From Chloroflexota bacterium (GTDB lineage Bacteria > Chloroflexota > Anaerolineae > Fen-1058), in assembly GCA_016219235.1 (NCBI GenBank), contig JACRBO010000746.1:1-17666 (forward strand): DNA of 17,666 nucleotides. Reading direction: 5' to 3'. Position 1 is the stretch's first letter, and the number at the start of each line of letters is the position of its first letter. Below, one piece after another: positions 1 through 7,234 of this stretch. The position numbers and the translations under genes were made by a program. Under the pieces are notes generated by a model, which did not search any database, was not told the origin of the DNA, and was given only the letters and a program-made list of their open reading frames with translations.

Positions 1-37
1 TCTGCTTACGATTTTCAAGTCTTTCGATCGCCATCAA

Positions 38-72
38 CTCCGCTCACAACATCGAGCGGGGTTTTGTTTTGG
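38..72 (+). terminator. Intrinsic terminator of an upstream gene
   Basis: CTCCGCTC (38-45) pairs with GAGCGGGG (54-61) around an 8-nt loop, with one G-T pair, and is followed directly by TTTTGTTTT. This is the classic stem plus T-tract, so it probably ends a + strand gene lying left of the window. Bases 73-186 hold no gene that I can support. Confidence 0.7.
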
Positions 73-226
73 TTAGGGTTTTGATCGATTTGTGACAGAG
101 CCGCCACACATCATGTTGAGCATGGTGCTTTTTGGACACGCGCGCGCCACTCCTGACGAAAGTACGCTTGATTGAATCGCCGTCGCAATGATAGACTGGC
201 CGCAGCTTTCCTGGGGAGGAAAAACC

Positions 227-1894
227 ATGATGTCGAAGGTGTGGCAAGTTGGCAAAACAGTGATTTGGGCAGTGGTGGCAAGCGTAAGCATGGTTTGGGC
301 AGTGGGCGCTTTGCCAAACCGATCGGCTGTTGCAGAACCGATCGAGCCGCGTGGCGAACCGGCAGCCATCACGGCTTCCAGCGCGTTTACGATCGGACTG
401 GAGTTGATCAGCAGTGGCTTAAGTGATCCTGTGCACGTCACACATGCCGGCGACAACAGCGGCCGCCTGTTTGTGATCGAGCAAGCAGGCCAGGTGCGTG
501 TGATCAAAAACGGCGGGCTGCTTGCCACGCCGTATCTGAACATTACCTCGCAAGTGTCGTGTTGCTTCGAGCAGGGTCTGCTGAGCATCGCGTTCGATCC
601 GGATTTTCAAACGACCCGCGCCTTTTACCTCAACTACACCAATCTGGCCGGCAACACCGTCATCGAGCGCTACACGGTAGCGGATGCCGCGGCGGATGTG
701 GCGAATGTCGTCAACAGTCAGGTGGTCCTCACGATCGATCAGCCAGAGGGCAATCACAATGGCGGGCAGCTGCAATTTGGCCCCAACGACGACTACCTCT
801 ACATCGGTATGGGCGACGGTGGCGGCGGCGGCGATCAGCACGGCCCGATCGGTAACGCGCAAAATCCGGCGGAGCTGCTGGGCAAGATGCTGCGCCTGAA
901 CGTGCGCGGAGTGACCACTTACACGATTCCGCCCACCAATCCGTTCACGCAGACGGCCGGCTACCGGCCCGAAATCTGGGCGCTGGGTCTGCGCAATCCG
1001 TGGCGCTTCGCTTTCGATCGGCTCAACGGCGATCTGTTTATCGGCGACGTGGGGCAGAACTGCTGGGAAGAGATCGATTATCAACCCGGCAACAGCGCGG
1101 GCGGGCAGAATTACGGCTGGCGTCAAATGGAGGGCCTGCGCCCGTTTAATTTGAACAATTTCGACGACTGCAATCAGCCGCCTATCACGCCCGCCGGTCT
1201 GACGCTGCCGGTGGCCGTTTATGATCGCAGCCTGGGTACGGCGGTCTCCGGCGGCTACGTCTATCGCGGCCCGCAGTATCCCCAGTTGCAAGGCGTCTAT
1301 TTCTACGCCGATTACAGCTATGGCAACATCTGGTCGCTGGAGCAGACCGGGCCCGGTGTCTGGGCGAACGATCTCAAACTTGACGCCGGCTTCAACGTCT
1401 CATCTTTTGGCGAAGATCAAAGCGGCGAGTTGTATGTGACAGGCCGCAACACGGGCAGTGTCTATCGGTTGATCTCCGCGCCGGCCGTGCTGTCGCCCGA
1501 TCTCTCGACTTCGACGAAACACGTCTCGCACGTGGTTGTCGAGCAAGGCGATACGATCACGTACACGATTGTTGTACGCAGTACCGGCAGCCCGCTCTCG
1601 ACATCGACGCGCGTGACCGATACACTCCCGGCTGGCTTAAGTTACGTCGCAGGCTCATTCACCGCTACGTTGGGCGCGGTTCAAGCGACACCGCCTGTGC
1701 TGAAGTGGACCGGTGTGATCTCGACCACGCCCGTCGTGACCCTGACTTACGCTACGACCGTGACGGCGCCGGGACCGATCGGGTTGACGAATACCGCCGA
1801 GATTGAGTATGCTGGCGACTCATTGATTCGCACAGCAACGGTCATCGTCAACGGCTTTCGTGTCTTCTTGCCCGTAGTCCTTAGAAACTTTTGA
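227..1894 (+). CDS. Secreted PQQ-dependent glucose/sorbosone dehydrogenase-like protein with a DUF11 domain
   Basis: Probable secreted soluble aldose dehydrogenase (GSDH / HHIP-like six-bladed propeller) that would oxidise sugars with PQQ outside the membrane. The start at 227 is preferred over the in-frame ATG at 188 because GGGGAGGA lies at 213-220; it gives 555 residues. Residues 1-36 form a signal peptide (basic start, hydrophobic core, AVA before EP). The propeller spans about residues 48-425, with family motifs NHNGGQLQFGP (near 176), YIGMGDGGGGG, LRNPWRFAFD, GDVGQNCWEEIDY (near 273) and NYGWRQMEG. A DUF11-type repeat follows at about 430-540 (GDTITYTIVVRSTGS, VTDTLPAGLSYVAGSF). The last 12 residues contain FLPVVLRNF, a tail I know from many exported Chloroflexota proteins. 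The gene stands alone, with terminators or hairpins on both sides, and no link to heme synthesis is visible. Substrate and true PQQ use are not shown by sequence; a non-enzymatic propeller is possible. Confidence 0.88.
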   Translation: MMSKVWQVGKTVIWAVVASVSMVWAVGALPNRSAVAEPIEPRGEPAAITASSAFTIGLELISSGLSDPVHVTHAGDNSGRLFVIEQAGQVRVIKNGGLLATPYLNITSQVSCCFEQGLLSIAFDPDFQTTRAFYLNYTNLAGNTVIERYTVADAAADVANVVNSQVVLTIDQPEGNHNGGQLQFGPNDDYLYIGMGDGGGGGDQHGPIGNAQNPAELLGKMLRLNVRGVTTYTIPPTNPFTQTAGYRPEIWALGLRNPWRFAFDRLNGDLFIGDVGQNCWEEIDYQPGNSAGGQNYGWRQMEGLRPFNLNNFDDCNQPPITPAGLTLPVAVYDRSLGTAVSGGYVYRGPQYPQLQGVYFYADYSYGNIWSLEQTGPGVWANDLKLDAGFNVSSFGEDQSGELYVTGRNTGSVYRLISAPAVLSPDLSTSTKHVSHVVVEQGDTITYTIVVRSTGSPLSTSTRVTDTLPAGLSYVAGSFTATLGAVQATPPVLKWTGVISTTPVVTLTYATTVTAPGPIGLTNTAEIEYAGDSLIRTATVIVNGFRVFLPVVLRNF

Positions 1895-1918
1895 TCGATT
1901 CTGGCAACGCACGACGGA

Positions 1919-1953
1919 ACCGCCCGCCGATCGCTCGGTAATCAGCGGGCGGT
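1919..1953 (+). terminator. Hairpin after the dehydrogenase gene
   Basis: ACCGCCCGC (1919-1927) and GCGGGCGGT (1945-1953) are perfect 9-bp arms around a 17-nt loop, 25 bases past the stop codon. No T-tract follows, so it is either a factor-dependent 3' end or an RNA-stabilising hairpin rather than a classic intrinsic terminator. Confidence 0.45.
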
Positions 1954-2043
1954 CGCCTGGCAAATAGGGGACTGTGTCGAGCGAGAGATTAATCGGATGC
2001 CTAAAATTCAATATCCGGCTGCGCAGAATGCCCTGGTCCTTGA

Positions 2044-2208
2044 GACGCCGGCTCCCAAAAGGTGTTCGAGGGTCTGATCGACGACGAGGAACGCCATTAC
2101 AGCAATTACGATCTGGAAATGGAGCGGATCAACAAGTTCGGTGAACAATACCTGGCGCTGCAATCGCTGGAAAGTGGTCAGGGTGCGCCCCAGGCAGGAG
2201 CTGCGTAG
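2044..2208 (+). pseudogene. 3' fragment of a ferritin/bacterioferritin-like gene
   Basis: An open frame of 54 codons, closed upstream by an in-frame TGA at 2041-2043 and ending at TAG 2206-2208. It reads as a ferritin-like last helix: GSQKVFEGLIDDEERHY, then NYDLEMERINKFGEQYLALQ, then a loose Gly/Ala-rich tail. The acidic DDEERH segment is typical of ferritin-superfamily iron-site helices. The first three helices are missing, and I see no suitable start, although GTG at 2062 could begin a 48-residue peptide. The last 19 codons are repeated at 14047-14103. The assignment is from motif memory: ferritin-like is likely, the exact subfamily is not settled. Probably a remnant left by recombination, not a working iron store. 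Confidence 0.5.
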
Positions 2209-2377
2209 CTGCACCAGAGCCTCAACATTTCTGTTTCAGATAGCCGAAGAAGTTATTCAGTCAGGACAGAGCGACGGCAAGGCCCGTCGTTCTGTCTTTT
2301 ATTGCGGACAGCCGGCGGATTCTTCTTCATTAATCACAACCGATATCTCCACACATTACGATCGGAGTGAACAGCTT
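2152..2377 (+). repeat. Direct repeat copy 1 (ferritin tail, 3' UTR, terminator)
   Basis: Matches 14047-14270 in the same orientation. Over the first 108 bases I count about 11 differences (near 90% identity by eye). It includes the last ferritin codons, the shared block CAACATTTCTGTTTCAGATA and the downstream block ending in TTACGATCGG. The terminator stem in the middle differs in sequence between copies but keeps its pairing. The left edge of similarity is sharp at CTGGCGCTG. Confidence 0.85.
2265..2300 (+). terminator. Intrinsic terminator within repeat copy 1
   Basis: GACAGAGCGACGG (2265-2277) pairs with CCGTCGTTCTGTC (2284-2296): 13 bp with one G-T pair and a 6-nt loop, followed by TTTTATTG. 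It would shield the heme operon promoter from upstream transcription. Confidence 0.8.
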
Positions 2378-2492
2378 GTCAGGAAGAATCTACTGCACGA
2401 GACAGACGAGCGTGCGAAAGAGGGCCACGCATATTAAGCTCCACTTAAGGTGATTATTAGCATTTCTTAACCACAAATCTGACAAAAATCAC

Positions 2493-2520
2493 TTGATATG
2501 CTGAGTGCAATGTTTATAAT
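2493..2520 (+). promoter_or_regulatory. Sigma70-type promoter of the heme operon
   Basis: TTGATA (2493-2498), a 16-bp spacer, then a perfect TATAAT (2515-2520), in an AT-rich stretch unlike its GC-rich surroundings. The start codon of the regulator gene is about 70 bases downstream, leaving a leader of roughly 65 nt. A spaced inverted pair, ATCACT (2488-2493) and AGTGAT (2540-2545), flanks the -10 region and could be part of an operator; that is weak. Confidence 0.72.
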
Positions 2521-2593
2521 AGAGCAATCGCTAAGGTTTAGTGATATTTGATAGATTAGGCGCACATTTCCTGATTCCTCAACAGGACACCGT

Positions 2594-3214
2594 ATGACGA
2601 ACGAATGGCTCGGCTTAAACGCAGCAGCCAGACAGTTAGGGATTCATCCGACCACACTGCGTCGATGGGCAGACGCCGGCGAAGTTCCGGTGATGGTGAC
2701 ACCCGGCAGACATCGGCGCTTCGCGCTGGTTGATCTTGAGCGGTTTACCGCTGAGCGGCTGCGCTTGCGAACGATCGGCAACCTGGAACGCATCTGGGCC
2801 GAGCAGGCCATGGCGAAAACGCGCACCGAGATTGTCCGCCAGCGCGAGACGCCGTGGCTGGCGGTTTTTGATGAACAGAACCGTGAGCATAAGCGTGTGC
2901 TGGGCCGCAGGTTGATGGGCCTGATGCTGCAATACGTCTCTTTGCAAGACGGCGGCGAAGATTTACTGGATGAAGCGCGCTCGATCGGACGCGAACATGC
3001 CGCCAACGCCTTGAGCCTGGGCCTGCCGTTGGCGTCCGCGTTACAGATCGTGCTGTTCTTTCGCGATACGCTGTTTGATGTCGCCCTGCAATTGCCGGAC
3101 GTAGCGAATGTGCGGCCTGAAGCGAATGTGCGCTTGCTGCGCCGCATGACCCCTTTGCTCAATGCCGTCGAATTGGCTGTAGCGGAAACCTACGATCAGG
3201 CCACTAACAAGTGA
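2594..3214 (+). CDS. MerR-like HTH regulator with a C-terminal RsbRD_N-like sensor domain
   Basis: Probable transcription regulator, 206 residues. Residues about 5-52 form a MerR/excisionase-type winged helix-turn-helix (NAAARQLGIHPTTLRRWADA, then TPGRHRRF). After a charged linker (about 55-95), residues 100-203 are all-helical and resemble the RsbR/RsbT co-antagonist N-terminal domain (ARSIGREHAANALSLGLPLA, IVLFFRDTLFDVAL, with a Tyr near the end). There is no Cys/His cluster of a metal-type MerR and no cobalamin-binding motif. AGGA at 2584-2587 supports the ATG. It is the first gene after the strong promoter, and its TGA overlaps the GTG of hemA (GTGA), so it is translated with the heme genes and may control them in response to an unknown signal. 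The HTH is secure; the C-terminal family is likely; the regulatory target is inference from position. Confidence 0.85.
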   Translation: MTNEWLGLNAAARQLGIHPTTLRRWADAGEVPVMVTPGRHRRFALVDLERFTAERLRLRTIGNLERIWAEQAMAKTRTEIVRQRETPWLAVFDEQNREHKRVLGRRLMGLMLQYVSLQDGGEDLLDEARSIGREHAANALSLGLPLASALQIVLFFRDTLFDVALQLPDVANVRPEANVRLLRRMTPLLNAVELAVAETYDQATNK

Positions 3215-4509
3215 CTACGCCCGCGAGCCGCCCTATGCACATCCTTGGTGTGGGACTCAGTCATCATACCGCGCCGGTGGAGCTGCGTGAGCGGCTGCAT
3301 TATTCACCCGCAGCGCTTAAGATGGCTCTCTCGCGTCTGGGTTGCGATCACGCCTGCCGGCCGGCTGGCTTGATCGAGCTGGCGATTCTTTCGACCTGCA
3401 ATCGGCTGGAACTCTATTCAGCATCGCACACCGCCCGAGTTGAGCCCCTGATCGACTTTCTCGTTGAAACAACCGGCGCAGCCCGCGACGAATTTGAAGC
3501 ACACCTTTATCGCTATCGCGATGAGCAGGCCGTAACCCATCTCAATCGCGTCGCAGCCGGACTGGATTCCATGATCCTGGGCGAGCCGCAAATTCTGGGG
3601 CAGGTCACCGAGGCGTATGAGGCCGGTCTGGGCCAGGGCTCGATCGGACCCGTGATCTCGGCGCTCATGCGCTCGGCTATTCATGCCGGCAAACGCGCTC
3701 GCACCGAGACGACCATCAGCCGCAATCCGGCCAGCGTCAGTTCCGTCGCGGCGCATCTGGCCGAGAGCGTGGTTCACGATCTCAGCGCCGCGCAGATCGT
3801 CATCGTCGGCGCAGGCGAGATGGCCGAGCTGGCCGTCGAAGCCTTGCGCAAGCGGCAGGCCGCCCGGATTACTGTGGTTAATCGCACTCACGATCGGGCC
3901 GCACAGCTGGCCGCTCGCTGGAACGCGCAGGCGCTCACCTTTGAGCAGCTGCACACCGCGCTCGCCAATGCGGACATCGTCATCACGTCCACCGGCGCGC
4001 CGCATATCTTGATCAAGCCGCCGCTGGTGCAGGCTGTGATCGCCCACCGCCCCGATCGGCCGCTGGTGTTCATCGATATTGCCGTGCCGCGCGATGTCGA
4101 TCCGGATGTCAACCATTTGCCCAACGTGCACTGCTATGACATCGATCAGTTGGAAGAGCGCGTCAGCGGTTCATTAGCCGAGCGTCAACAGGCTGTGCCG
4201 CGCGTGGAAGCCATCGTGGCCGAAGAAACCGATCGTTTCATGATCTGGTTACACAGCCTTGACATCGCGCCGGTGATCGCCAGTCTGCGCGCCAAGGCCA
4301 ATGCCATTCGCCGCGCCGAAGTGGACAAGACGCTGCGCTACCTGTCTCACCTCGACGAAACTGATCGACGACGCATCGAAGCATTGGCCGAGTCGCTCGT
4401 CAGCAAGCTGCTGCACGATCCGACCCTGCGCCTGAAGGCCGAGGCCGGCAACGGTCACGCGGCGCTTTACGCCGACGCCGTTCGTCATCTCTTTGCGCTG
4501 AGTCAATAA
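3211..4509 (+). CDS. hemA: Glutamyl-tRNA reductase
   Basis: First committed step of the C5 route: reduces glutamyl-tRNA(Glu) to glutamate-1-semialdehyde with NADPH in the cytosol. The family start HILGVGLSHHTAPVELRERL, the catalytic cysteine in STCNRLELY (Cys63 from this start), GEPQILGQV, a Rossmann motif VGAGEMAELAVEAL and a C-terminal dimerisation helix are all present. The length of 432 is normal. Two starts compete: GTG 3211, overlapping the previous stop by 4 bp, and ATG 3235, which begins exactly at the family-typical MHILGVG (424 residues). Neither has a strong Shine-Dalgarno; the overlap favours translational coupling from 3211. It heads the biosynthetic part of the operon, the usual place for the rate-limiting enzyme. 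Confidence 0.97.
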   Translation: MTTPASRPMHILGVGLSHHTAPVELRERLHYSPAALKMALSRLGCDHACRPAGLIELAILSTCNRLELYSASHTARVEPLIDFLVETTGAARDEFEAHLYRYRDEQAVTHLNRVAAGLDSMILGEPQILGQVTEAYEAGLGQGSIGPVISALMRSAIHAGKRARTETTISRNPASVSSVAAHLAESVVHDLSAAQIVIVGAGEMAELAVEALRKRQAARITVVNRTHDRAAQLAARWNAQALTFEQLHTALANADIVITSTGAPHILIKPPLVQAVIAHRPDRPLVFIDIAVPRDVDPDVNHLPNVHCYDIDQLEERVSGSLAERQQAVPRVEAIVAEETDRFMIWLHSLDIAPVIASLRAKANAIRRAEVDKTLRYLSHLDETDRRRIEALAESLVSKLLHDPTLRLKAEAGNGHAALYADAVRHLFALSQ

Positions 4510-4510
4510 C

Positions 4511-5416
4511 ATGTTGACCATTCACACTCGCACGCTGACCATTGGCACGCGCGGTTCCCCGTTGGCCCGCTGGCAAACCGATTGGGTGATCGATCGATTG
4601 AGGATCGCCTGGCCCGAACTCAACTGCGCGATCAAACTCTTCCACACTTCCGGCGACAAGATTCTCGACAAGCCGCTGCCGGAGATCGGCGGCAAGGGCC
4701 TGTTCACCGAAGAATTGGAAAATGCACTGCGCTCCGCTGAAATCGATATTGCCGTGCATTCATTGAAAGACTTGCCCATCGACAATGCTGCTGGTTTGAC
4801 GCTGGGCGCCATTGGCGAACGCGAAGACCCGCGCGACGTTGTGATCTCGCGTCACTATCACACGCTGGCGCACATGCCGCGCGGCGCGCGTGTCGGCACA
4901 TCGAGCCTGCGTCGTTCAGCGCAGTTACTTGCCGTGCGGCCCGATTTGCACATCGTCTCCCTGCGCGGCAACGTCGATACGCGCATACGCAAAGCCATGC
5001 AGGGCGACTACGACGCGATCGTATTGGCCGCGGCTGGGGTCTTGCGTCTCGGTCTTGCGTCGCACATCGCCGAGTATCTAGCCTTTGAAGTGATGCTGCC
5101 CGCGCCCGGTCAAGGGGCACTGGCGATTCAATGCCGCGCGGCTGATCAACGCACGATTGATCTGCTGCGCCCGATCGATCACCCCTCCACCCGATTGGCT
5201 GTCAGCGCCGAACGCGCTTTCTTGCAAGGTCTGGGCGGCGGTTGTTCTGCGCCGGTGGCCGCGTATGCGCAGGACCAGCGCCTCATTGGATTAGTTGCTT
5301 CCCAGGACGGCCAGCGTGTCATTCGAGTGTCAGGCGGCGGGGCTGATCCGATTGCGCTAGGTCACCGACTGGCACAGCAAGCGCTCGCGCAAGGCGCAGC
5401 GGAGTTGATCAAGTGA
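4511..5416 (+). CDS. hemC: Hydroxymethylbilane synthase (porphobilinogen deaminase)
   Basis: Joins four porphobilinogen units into linear hydroxymethylbilane. All family motifs are visible: TIGTRGSPLARWQT at the N-terminus, GGKGLFTEELE, HSLKDLP, GTSSLRRSAQL, LRGNVDTRIRK, APGQGALAIQCR. GGGCSAPVAAYA carries the cysteine (about Cys245) that holds the dipyrromethane cofactor. At 301 residues it is of normal length. The ATG follows the hemA stop by a single base, so translation is very likely coupled; hemD overlaps its end by 4 bp. Confidence 0.98.
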   Translation: MLTIHTRTLTIGTRGSPLARWQTDWVIDRLRIAWPELNCAIKLFHTSGDKILDKPLPEIGGKGLFTEELENALRSAEIDIAVHSLKDLPIDNAAGLTLGAIGEREDPRDVVISRHYHTLAHMPRGARVGTSSLRRSAQLLAVRPDLHIVSLRGNVDTRIRKAMQGDYDAIVLAAAGVLRLGLASHIAEYLAFEVMLPAPGQGALAIQCRAADQRTIDLLRPIDHPSTRLAVSAERAFLQGLGGGCSAPVAAYAQDQRLIGLVASQDGQRVIRVSGGGADPIALGHRLAQQALAQGAAELIK

Positions 5417-6195
5417 AACCGTTGGAAGGCAAACGCATCCTCGTCACGCGCCCGCGCGCGCAAGCGGCCGAACTGTGCGACAAGCTCACCGCGCATGGCG
5501 CAATTCCGATCATCTTTCCTACAATCGAAATTGCGCCGTTGACTGACGTCTCCGAACTCGATCGCGCCATGCGCGAATTGAACACCTATGATTGGATCAT
5601 CTTCACCAGTGTTAACGGTGTGAAAGCCTTCTGGGATCGTTTAGACCTCGGAGGTCTCCAGGACCTCCGAGGTCTTCCGTCGCACATCGCCGCGATTGGC
5701 CCGGCCACAGCGCGCGCGCTTGAAGCGCACGGCATGACCGTCACGCTGATCCCCGATGAATACGTGGCGGAGGCCATTGTGGAAAACATCGGCAGCGTTC
5801 AGGGTCAGCGCATCTTGCTGCCGCGCGCCGACATCGCCCGTGAAGCGCTCGCGCTTGAATTGCAGAAACGCAGCGCACTGGTCGACGAAATCGCCGCGTA
5901 TCGTACCTTGCCGGCTGCACCCGATCCGATCGGACTGGCAGAACTTCGGCGGGGTGTCGATGTGATCACCTTTACCAGTTCGTCGACCGTGCGGAATTTC
6001 GTCGCGCTCGCAGGGCAAGATAGCATCTTGCCCAATACGATCATCGCCTGCATCGGCCCCATTACCGCCACCACTGCGCGCGAACTCGGCCTGCCCGTAG
6101 ACATCGTGGCGACGGAATACACCATGAGTGGCCTCGTCGCCGCATTAGTCACGCATTTTGACAGGGAGATTTCCAATGCTGGACACGCTGTCTGA
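5413..6195 (+). CDS. hemD: Uroporphyrinogen-III synthase
   Basis: Closes hydroxymethylbilane to uroporphyrinogen III with inversion of ring D. The family is poorly conserved, but two Rossmann-like lobes are clear: [18 protein letters not shown] at the start, [18 protein letters not shown] (about 56-75), [50 protein letters not shown] and [18 protein letters not shown]. 260 residues is standard. The GTG start overlaps the hemC stop (GTGA). The 33 bases 5643-5675, encoding the linker around residues 77-88 between the TSVNGV helix and AAIGPAT, are a perfect hairpin that looks like a dispersed repeat. The linker is of about normal length, so the protein should still work. The 3' end overlaps hemB by 20 bp. 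Confidence 0.95.
   Translation: MKPLEGKRILVTRPRAQAAELCDKLTAHGAIPIIFPTIEIAPLTDVSELDRAMRELNTYDWIIFTSVNGVKAFWDRLDLGGLQDLRGLPSHIAAIGPATARALEAHGMTVTLIPDEYVAEAIVENIGSVQGQRILLPRADIAREALALELQKRSALVDEIAAYRTLPAAPDPIGLAELRRGVDVITFTSSSTVRNFVALAGQDSILPNTIIACIGPITATTARELGLPVDIVATEYTMSGLVAALVTHFDREISNAGHAV
5643..5675 (+). repeat. Perfect palindromic repeat inside hemD
   Basis: AGACCTCGGAGGTC (5643-5656) and GACCTCCGAGGTCT (5662-5675) are perfect 14-bp inverted arms around TCCAG. Each arm is itself nearly palindromic (GACCTC-N-GAGGTC), so the site reads as two inverted copies of a 13-15 bp unit. It is 33 bp, a multiple of three, and stays in frame. Confidence 0.85.
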
Positions 6196-7234
6196 AGTCA
6201 ACAAGCATCTGAATCTCAATCAGAAATCAGAGATCAGAAATCAGCAATCAATTCGTCCTCGCCGCCTACGCATGAACGCCGCCTTGCGCCGCATGGTACG
6301 CGAGACGACACTGGCGCCCGACGATTTCATCTATCCGTTGTTCGTGACACATGGACACAGCGTCAAGCACGAGATTAACTCGATGCCCGGCGTCTATCAA
6401 TGGTCGATCGATCTACTGGCGCGCGAAGCGGAATCCATCGCACAGTTGGGCATTCCGGCTGTGATCCTGTTCGGCCTGCCGGCCGCCAAAGATCCGATCG
6501 GGTTGGAGAACTTCGCGCCGGATGGCATCGTGCAGCAAGCTGCCCGTGAAATCAAACGCGCCGTGCCGGAACTGATCGTCATCACCGATGTGTGCCTGTG
6601 CGAATACACCGATCACGGCCACTGCGGTATCTTGAATCACGGCGATCAGCCGCACTTGCCCGAAGGCTACGTGCTCAACGACGAAACGCTCGATGTGCTG
6701 ATGAAGGTCGCTATCTCGCATGCAGAAGCCGGAGCCGACATCGTCGCGCCATCGGGCATGATCGACGGGATGGTGGCCGCGATTCGATCGGGGTTGGATG
6801 CCAGCGCGTTCGAGCATATCCCCATCATGTCGTATTCCACCAAGTATGCCTCCGGTTTTTATGGCCCGTTCCGCGAAGCCGCGCAAGGTGCGCCGAAGTT
6901 TGGCGATCGCAAGACGCACCAGATGGATCCGGCCAACGCGCGCGAGGCCCTGCGCGAAACGGAACTCGACGTGGCCGAAGGCGCGGACTTCCTCATGGTG
7001 AAACCGGCGCTGTCGTACCTCGACATCATCCGCCAGACGTGCGAGCAATTTCCGCAGATCCCGTTGGTGGCGTACAACGTTAGCGGCGAATACGCGATGG
7101 TGAAAGCTGCGGCGCGCAATGGTTGGATCGACGAAGAACGAGTGACGCTGGAAATTCTGACGAGCATCAAGCGCGCCGGCGCTGATCTCATCATCACTTA
7201 TCACGCCAAGGATGCTGCGCAATGGATCAAGTGA
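6176..7234 (+). CDS. hemB: Porphobilinogen synthase (delta-aminolevulinate dehydratase)
   Basis: Condenses two 5-aminolevulinates into porphobilinogen. The start at ATG 6176 is supported by AGGGAG at 6162-6167 and gives 352 residues. Schiff-base lysines lie in [16 protein letters not shown] (Lys223) and [12 protein letters not shown] (Lys276). The [14 protein letters not shown] stretch (Cys140, Cys142, Cys150) marks a zinc-using enzyme. The catalytic core begins at [18 protein letters not shown]. The preceding 26 residues are an odd polar extension ([11 protein letters not shown]) encoded by a 7-bp tandem repeat. It overlaps hemD by 20 bp and the next gene by 13 bp. Confidence 0.98.
   Translation: MLDTLSEVNKHLNLNQKSEIRNQQSIRPRRLRMNAALRRMVRETTLAPDDFIYPLFVTHGHSVKHEINSMPGVYQWSIDLLAREAESIAQLGIPAVILFGLPAAKDPIGLENFAPDGIVQQAAREIKRAVPELIVITDVCLCEYTDHGHCGILNHGDQPHLPEGYVLNDETLDVLMKVAISHAEAGADIVAPSGMIDGMVAAIRSGLDASAFEHIPIMSYSTKYASGFYGPFREAAQGAPKFGDRKTHQMDPANAREALRETELDVAEGADFLMVKPALSYLDIIRQTCEQFPQIPLVAYNVSGEYAMVKAAARNGWIDEERVTLEILTSIKRAGADLIITYHAKDAAQWIK
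6218..6250 (+). repeat. Heptamer tandem repeat in the hemB 5' end
   Basis: About 4.7 units of AATCAGA: AATCAGA, AATCAGA, GATCAGA, AATCAGC, AATCA. It is AT-rich against a GC-rich gene and encodes Asn/Gln/Ser/Ile/Arg residues 15-25 of the HemB extension, upstream of the conserved core. Confidence 0.8.

Noticed and set aside
419..1291. Long open frame on the - strand opposite the sugar dehydrogenase (290 codons)
   Set aside because: It is an antisense shadow of a GC-rich gene with a clear family match; its translation is Arg/His/Gln-rich without motifs. The same holds for 3418-4131, 6413-7324 and 11183-11977.
2141..2437. A frame conserved in both direct repeats (WRCNRWK...RQE...FLFQIAE), also at 13916-14206
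   Set aside because: It runs through the terminator stem, lacks a shared start, and the ferritin frame with matching stop codons explains the coding part better. Sequence conservation of the DNA makes every frame look conserved.
1895..2593. tRNA or small RNA gene in the long intergenic region
   Set aside because: No cloverleaf or CCA end was found; the structure present is explained by one hairpin and one terminator.
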